A stretch of DNA of 64,000 nt from Cristatella mucedo. Its lineage: Eukaryota > Bryozoa > Phylactolaemata > Cristatellidae. This document shows, one piece after another, positions 57,582-64,000 of this stretch (positions within the stretch are counted from its first letter, which is position 1; the number at the start of each line of letters is the position of its first letter). The notes beneath the pieces are model-generated. The model worked only from the letters and a program-made list of their open reading frames with translations, was not told where the DNA came from and ran no database searches. The translations under genes were made by a program, and so were the position numbers. The stretch spans positions 2,525,001-2,589,000 of the forward strand of contig WPIO01000015.1 of the NCBI GenBank assembly GCA_009760855.2, read 5' to 3'.

Positions 57582-59195
57582 TTTAGCAAAAGTAGGTAAG
57601 AAGCAGGAAAGCTTCCTGGTTGGCAAGAGCCGGTAGAGAGGAAAGAGAGGAGGGAGAGAGAGAGTGAGAGGGGAGCGAGGAAAGAGAGAGGAGAGCGAGG
57701 AGATATAGAGTAAGAGAGGAGGGGGCAATTCAACGGCACTGACTGGCAGACAGGCTCAGGCTAGTGAAGAGGGGCAGCACGTAGCCAAAAGGCACGTCTG
57801 CTGAACGGTTTAGTCGGGGCGGGTCTGACAGCCGGGCAAAGGAAAAAGACAGCTCGATGAGCTATCGGTCAGAGGTCTGACCGACCGCCTTCTGGGCACT
57901 CTGGGTCTCCTCACATTCCTGCCATCGATCAAGTCATTACAACCGTCTTGCCTGGTCGTAGCTCTTAAGCCAAGCACAAAGAATCCCACACGGGTAATTA
58001 CCGGAACCGAGACTGGTTTCACATTTACCACTTACAGACAGAGCTGCTTACTCTACGCTGGCGTTTCAAATAGCCATCCACATTTGCATTCGCCACAAAG
58101 ACTTTGCGAATTAAAGCCTGCAATCTGAACTGCCCTTTCATAGCTGGCTACTATAGAAGTGCAGCTGGCCCGGTGATCAGGCCAAAGGTCAAGACCTTCA
58201 AGGTTGCAGCATTGAGACCATACTTTAAAAACTAAAACATGTGGAGAATTACTTGTACATATGCAGGTTCCATCGAAATAATAGAATGTGGGTCATGTTC
58301 CCGACTCACCATTGATCAGGCAGCTGTACCTCAGCTATTAAATAGGATCTCAATACGTTACCTGAAGCTAGTTGTGTAGCTGACGGGTAAGACGTCAATT
58401 TGAAAGCAGCGTTTTGCCCCGTTAGAAAATATCGAACGACCCAAGGCATTCTACCGTGGGAAAGTGAGCGAAGAGCTCTTGCCTTGAGTGAGTAATGATC
58501 TCACATTGTCCGGTTGGACGAGCACCCTACGAGTTGAGCTGTCAAGACCAATCCGTGATAGCTAAAGGAAGAAGAGCTTGCACGGTTGCTATGCTGCAAT
58601 CCTGTCGATCGACAAAAGCTGTCGAAGGCCCAACAAGTGCCGACGAAAGCCGGCTGTTTTAAAGGGTGGCACTTGAGCCATCCACCAAATCCGAGAGCGT
58701 GGTGAGATTTACAAGTGGCGGCGGCTGATCTCTCATGCAACACGTTAGGGATCTCCGCGTTCTGGACATTCTCCAGTGAAGGGGAAAAGCCCAAAAGAGA
58801 CGTTTGGTAAGAATCAGGTCAATAGCCAGCAATGGCCATCCTTGCGACCTACTGCTGAGGTGAACGAGCCATCGCAGCCGTAGAGCCAGCATCGTCAAGC
58901 CATCGAGCCAGCACTGCCGCCGGGCATCGATCGCCAGCTGAGCTCGAGGCTGCCAGAAGCTAGGGGTCAAGCTGCGGTGGCACCAGGCACCTGCAGCACA
59001 GGCACCAGCTCAGAACAGCCGGGCCAGACGCAGCCACAGCCGACACCCATCCGGGGCAAGACCAAGCCACAGATTGAGGCAACAAAATCTTCGGGGGGGG
59101 GGAGGGGCAACTTGGGCATATTCCAGTTATATAGTGGCAGGCTAACACAGCTAAAGGCAACATTGGCACAAACTAGCCAGGGCAATAAGACATTT
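57580..59195. other. Spacer, no feature seen
   Basis: Mixed-composition DNA with GA-rich edges at 57640-57720. No conserved frame or repeat match. Confidence 0.5.
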
Positions 59196-59262
59196 ATATA
59201 ACAGCTGAGAGAACTAAATCTCTTTCTGGGCACTTAACACGTGCCAGAAAGAAATTCCACCT
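59196..59262 (-). mobile_element. LINE tail fragment
   Basis: CTGAGAGAACTAAATCTCTT, TCTGGGCACTTAACACGTGC and CAGAAAGAAATTCC: reversed hairpin and start of the 3' UTR of the divergent LINE subfamily. Confidence 0.55.
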
Positions 59263-59764
59263 CTGCGCAGGTGCGACGAGGCAGCCGTCGCTTCGGCCAG
59301 GCGGCCCCAATGAACCCGAGAGGACAGCCTAAATCTCGACCGGGAGCCCTACCGAATCCACCAATAGCCGAAGCTGATTAGCGGGGAGGGTAAGCAGCTG
59401 AGAAGCGCCGGTCACGTGAGGCAGCAGGAGCGGCGATGATATTGTGACCAAGATCAGGATCATCGCGACCACGATCACCTCGGACATCGGACATCGGCGA
59501 TGACTGTTACCGACGGCACCGAAAGCACGAGCGGCTTAGTGCTGACGACTAGCTCAATCGCTTGTGACTCGGCATCTACATCAGTGTAATGTCCTTTATT
59601 CGGGACTCCTGGCCCGTGTCCTTAACCGTCTGCAACTGATGCAAAGACAAGCAGCTACTGCTGGTCTATCGTAAACGACGACGTAGCTGCAACATCATGC
59701 CACTTCTGTACGAGCTTCCCTGGCTACCTAGCAAGCATAGATGCACGACAGCTACTCTCCTACT

Positions 59765-60705
59765 GCCGACTGTACTAGTTATGGGCAAAACCAGTGTGAT
59801 TCAGAGATTGGAAAGGCTGTCTCTCAAAATTGGCTCTGCCAGCATATCTCCTGTCGAATCAGCTCGAAATCTAGGTGTCGTATTCCAAAGCGACCTCTCG
59901 TTAGACGACCATATCAGCTCCACAGTCAAATCTGCATATTTTCAGCTTCATAACATTGTTACAATTCGAGCTTGTTTAGATAAGGATACCACGTCCAAGT
60001 TGGTCCATGCATTCGTGACATCCCGTCTCGACTTCTGCAACTCACTGCTTACTGGCCTACCAGAATGTGCGATCAGGCGATTGCAGCTGGTGAAAAACTC
60101 TGCAGCTAGGCTTGTCTGTCGTGAGCGGCGCAGTTGCCACATCACTCCACTTCTCGCCGACCTGCACTGGCTACCAGTCAAGCAACGGATTGACTTCAAG
60201 GTTTTGTCGCTCACTTTTAGGTCCCTTCATTATTTGGCTCCAGCTTATCTCTCCGACATACTCCCCCATCCGGCCAAGCATCGTACCACCCGCTTTTCGG
60301 AATCCAACAGTATACAAATACCTCGTACAAACCTTAAATCCTTTGGAGACCGTGCATTTAGTTCGTATGCTCCCAAAGCCTGGAACTCCCTCCCGACCTG
60401 CGTCAGAACATCCCCTGACCTGACCACATTTAAAAGGAACTTGAAACACACCTATTTAGTGGGTCCCTGTGATTCGTCCTTCACGTGCTTATGCGTGCTG
60501 ACACTGTGCATGCTGCCACTAACCACATTTGCAAGCTGACCCTGTGCATGTCACCCCTAACCATGTTAATCATTTTTTTTTATTTTTCAAGCATGATATT
60601 ACTCACCATTCAATTGCATTTCCCTTTGCAGCAAATGTAAAGCACCTAGAAAGAGATTAAGTTCTCTGAGGGTGCTTTATCAAGTACATTATTATTATTA
60701 TTATT
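59765..60705 (+). mobile_element. L2-like LINE, 3' part (youngest-looking frame)
   Basis: A + strand copy with an uninterrupted frame through the whole RT C-terminal region (59697-60539 with upstream codons). It shows SVIQRLERLSLKIGSASISP, ESARNLGVVFQSDLSLDDH, TSRLDFCNSLLTGLP, LADLHWLPVKQRIDFK and SFGDRAFSSYAPKAWNSLPT. The hairpin and ATTATTATT tail are intact. The 5' end begins at ACTAGTTATGGGC, so the catalytic palm is missing. The lack of stops suggests a recent insertion. Confidence 0.93.
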
Positions 60706-61994
60706 GACTGTGGCTCATCCTTTTCATCGGCCCTGAGCTGCTACTTCCATGCTACTCACTACCTCAACTGCTCTCCTGACTCTGCTCTGGTCTTTATGAC
60801 TTTGTGGAGTTACAGACAGAGATAAATTACATTACATTATAGAATCGACTTCCCGCTCCTCTCTTTGGTCTACGTGTTGCTCCGTTCGCTTGTACCAGCT
60901 TAACTACCCAATGCCATTGCTCCCGCAGTCACGTGCTCTCGCACCAGCCACCGCCCGCTCCTCGGCTGCCAGCAATCTTGCCATGCCTCGCACTTAATTG
61001 AAAGTTTTCAGTGAGAAGGCCTCAGGTTCACACGCATCCATGGTCTGGCGCTCACACGCTGACACATTGGCTCCACACCGTTCAAGTCTCAGCAAGCGAT
61101 GCGCCTCTGCTCGTGCTTTCCTTGCAGCCCAGTGAACTAGTCTTTTCTTGTTCCTGTGCGCTTTGCTCGCTTACTTGTGCATGATTAAGTCAGCACGTTA
61201 CTATCCAGGGGTCCTAATAACAAGTGGCCCACGTGCGTTTTTATATGCTTCTATCTGCGTGCAGGTCGAAGCAAGATATCATTGCGCTTTGGTGTGCTCG
61301 TCCAAACGTGATACCTTGCAAGTCATTAACCCTTGTTGCTTATTGCTTCTCTTTGAGCTGCAAAGCATGCGGATAAGGATTTGGTTATTTTAGGGCGCTA
61401 TAAAAACGATTAACAAAGCCACAAGACATACATTACTTGACACTAAAACTGGCAGAAGCGCAGGGCCAAAAAAACCGGCAATACAAAAAGAGGCACTGGA
61501 TCGACCAGCTAAGCTGGTTGAACTTCAACCGACCTTGACGCTCCGCCCCAGCCACCCAGCTGCCTCCTCCCCAAGGCCAGCAAGGACAGGAGCTGCCTCC
61601 TCCTACCCGCCTTCCAGCACAGCTCACCGGAGCTCTAAGGAGAGAGAGGTCAGCAACTGCTGCTCGGCCTGGTTCACCCCATCCAATTGGGAGAGGCGTG
61701 GCAAGGCATACTCCGAAGCTGCAGACTTAATGTGCGCTCCTCGTAGGAGAGCATGCCAAGGGACCCTACTACTCTCAGGCTTGACAGGCACTTGCTCCTC
61801 ACCGAGATCACGACAGGTTTGCCAGGCACTTGCCCCTCACCGCTCGAGCTGCACCAAGATAGAGAAACAAATAGATATAGATAGATTCGTCAACAGATAA
61901 GAGCGTGATAGAAAGAGAGGGAGAGAGATAGAGAGCGAGATATAAAGATATACATAGACGGATATAGGTGTAGATAAATATAGATAGATGATAG

Positions 61995-62065
<71 letters not shown>

Positions 62066-63059
62066 CTGGTTGAGCAAACCATGAAGCAGCTGTCCTACAC
62101 AAGAAAGATGAGGCCCACTGTCAGCTCTGGCATCATGCACCTATTGAGAGTGCACAGGAGGCAGGCTCGGTGGCATGGAGGGAAAAAAGCCTTGGGCATG
62201 GATGCCAGTGCTGCAATGGCTGCAGGCTAACGGCCGTGAACTCGACATACTGCACGGCAGCACAACCAGGATTCTGTAGGCAGCTGCCACTTTCTATAAA
62301 GCCGTAATCTGTGTGTCCTCGGACCAAGGGACAACAGCACAGGTAGGCCACCGAGAGAGCGACTTGCCAAGTACCGACCACCCAAACTTACCAAGCAAAT
62401 AGACCTAGATCTAGACAGCTCAGCAGTTACAAGTCGCAAACCGACAGTGGCCTAGAGGCCAGCGCGTCAGCAACGCTGCGCTCGCGAGGCTGCCAGCAGT
62501 GCCACCGGAAGAAGGCCTCCGAATTGGCGCCAGCGATGGGATGGGAAGGCGCAGGCTGCCCTCTCGTTCACCACGGGTGCTTATTGGCTAGCGGCAATCG
62601 TTAACGGGTGGCTGCACCGGTTGATTTTTCATGTAACTCTGTTCCCAGTGTTCCCAGCCTTAGCTGTCACACGAGAGCTGGTCACACTCAAATAATCAAT
62701 TTCCGGCTTAAACGGCAGAAATAGTCACACACTATAAACCTGGTCGACGACAAAGACTGAAGGTGCTATGCATTTCTTGAGATGCCAGCGTTGCTGTAAT
62801 AGTGCTAGGCCGGGTCGGTGGCAGCTTGATCAGAGCGAGATCAGCACAGGGCATCACCGTAACCAGGGCACACCTCATGCACACAGCGCAGCTGCTGCAC
62901 TCGGAGAAATTCCGTCCCTGGCTCAGCCCGGTGTGCTTGCTACAAATGACGAGTCGTGCGATGTGATACGATTAAGAAAACGAGCAGCATCCAATTTCGG
63001 CACAATCCTGGCTACTTTGCAAATAAAGTGCAGGAAGGCAAGACACTGCGGCGTTACAC
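60706..63059. other. Spacer with GA array
   Basis: Aside from the GATA/GA array, only random frames. A piece at 60790-60842 (minus sense CTGTAACTCCACAAAG) repeats the motif discussed in findings. Confidence 0.5.
61990..62065. repeat. (GA)n array with GATA-rich left flank
   Basis: Pure GA from about 61996, preceded by about 120 bases of GATA/AGATAG-like imperfect repeats (61860-61990). Confidence 0.93.
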
Positions 63060-63540
63060 GACCACAGATGCACCGAAACGAGGTCGGATCAAGGTCAAGG
63101 CTGGTGCATGTGAAGCTACATGTGGCCCCAATGGAGGAAAGCAAAGACGATTTGACGTTTGCTTAGCAGCCAGTGAAGCTCAAGACAGAAGCAGCTGCAA
63201 TGTGGCTGCCACGAAATTGACGACAGAAAACCACGACTGCTGAGCTTTGCATCAGTTGCAGGCGAATGCAGAAGGGCACTGGCCGAGTACCAATGGTCTA
63301 GATGCAATATCACAAATGTGTGAACTAATTTGGCTGTCGTACGTACTCGTGTATGTATAAACAGACCTGACTTTGGCAATGCTCCTCAGCTAAAAGTAGA
63401 CAGACTTGACAGTGGAGGCTCATCTAATGTGCTAATCCCATGACCAGTTGTTTTGGAATAGCCTGCCAAAATTATGGGCAGACAGAGTGATGCCAGATGA
63501 ACCAATATTGACGGTGAGGTCTTCAAAACTAAAGGTGAAA
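63060..63540 (-). mobile_element. Ancient L2-like LINE remnant
   Basis: Minus-strand pieces TTAKLVHTFVILHLDHW and LELHWLLSKRQI correspond to TSKLVHAFVTSRLDFC and LADLHWLPVKQRI of the young copies. Many indels are present and there is no recognisable tail. Confidence 0.6.
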
Positions 63541-63965
63541 TATCTGGCGGAGAGCAGGCGGTAGATATGGAAACCTGCGAACTGGGGGGGCTAGTGGGAT
63601 GACCTTGAGAAAATGTAGTAGCTTGCCATGACGGCGGTTCTTAGTCACTTGACACGCCGAGCCTCGCTCCCTCACATGCAGTTGCTGAAACTCAAACATT
63701 TAAAGAAAATAGCTTGCAGTGTAAACTTAATTGGCAGAGCATACGGTTAATTGACGCTAAGCATTTTTTCCATTGGTAAGACATCATCTTGCTTGGTGAA
63801 TTATGAAAAATATGCAAGATCGCCACTGAACCGGGTGTTTGATTAAGGTATGCTGACATGTACCAAAGGAGGATAAGCATTAAGGGGGAAACTGGTAGAG
63901 CAAAAACTAGTCGATTTGAAAAAAATCTTTATCCATATGAAGAGGTAATGCATACGCGCACACAC

Positions 63966-63969
<4 letters not shown>

Positions 63970-64000
<31 letters not shown>
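63970..64000. repeat. (GA)n array at window end
   Basis: At least 15 GA units, cut by the window boundary, preceded by a few CACGCACA units. Confidence 0.95.

Overview
This is a repeat-rich stretch of animal nuclear DNA with one convincing host gene. That gene is an intronless (within its coding part) muscarinic-type acetylcholine receptor at 52386-54266 on the + strand. Its seven-helix core reads like the divergent protostome class that includes arthropod mAChR-B and nematode GAR-2. The rest contains 5'-truncated LINEs, tRNA-derived SINEs, DNA-transposon remains, long dinucleotide arrays and CpG-rich spacer. There are no ribosome-binding sites, operons or other prokaryotic features. I infer an invertebrate, most likely a protostome and perhaps an arthropod, from the receptor class and the L2-type LINE plus tRNA-SINE content. 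The species cannot be named from the sequence.

Layout. 1-9 kb: CpG-rich spacer with a SINE pair separated by a 176-bp (AT)n array, an imperfect 54-bp inverted repeat, and a long (GCC)n array. 10-30 kb: mixed spacer with many copies, mostly on the minus strand, of one L2/CR1-like LINE. The best copy (28165-29441, + strand) keeps the reverse-transcriptase YADD motif. Two minisatellites (22-bp and 20-bp units), a (CA)n array and an AT-only island also lie here. 30.2-37.2 kb: two adjacent fold-back structures. Each has a + oriented array of units of about 170 bp facing a - oriented array of the same unit. A decayed hAT-type transposase (minus strand) sits inside the first. 37-51 kb: CpG-rich spacer with SINEs, (CT)n/(GA)n arrays, perfect hairpins, and a Tc1-type transposase pseudogene broken by a LINE tail. 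52.3-54.3 kb: the receptor gene. 54.3-64 kb: spacer with another LINE copy, SINE pieces and GA/CT arrays.

How the parts relate. The LINE and the commonest SINE (called SINE-1 here) share the same 3' terminal hairpin, so SINE-1 was probably mobilised by this LINE or a sister lineage. Several insertions consist of only the last 80-120 bp of the LINE. A second tRNA-headed SINE (SINE-2) and a possible third family (R3) do not share that tail. All transposase and reverse-transcriptase remnants are truncated or interrupted, so no autonomous element is intact. Names such as SINE-1, SINE-2 and R3 are local labels. Identities rest on reading the sequence and family knowledge, not on database searches.
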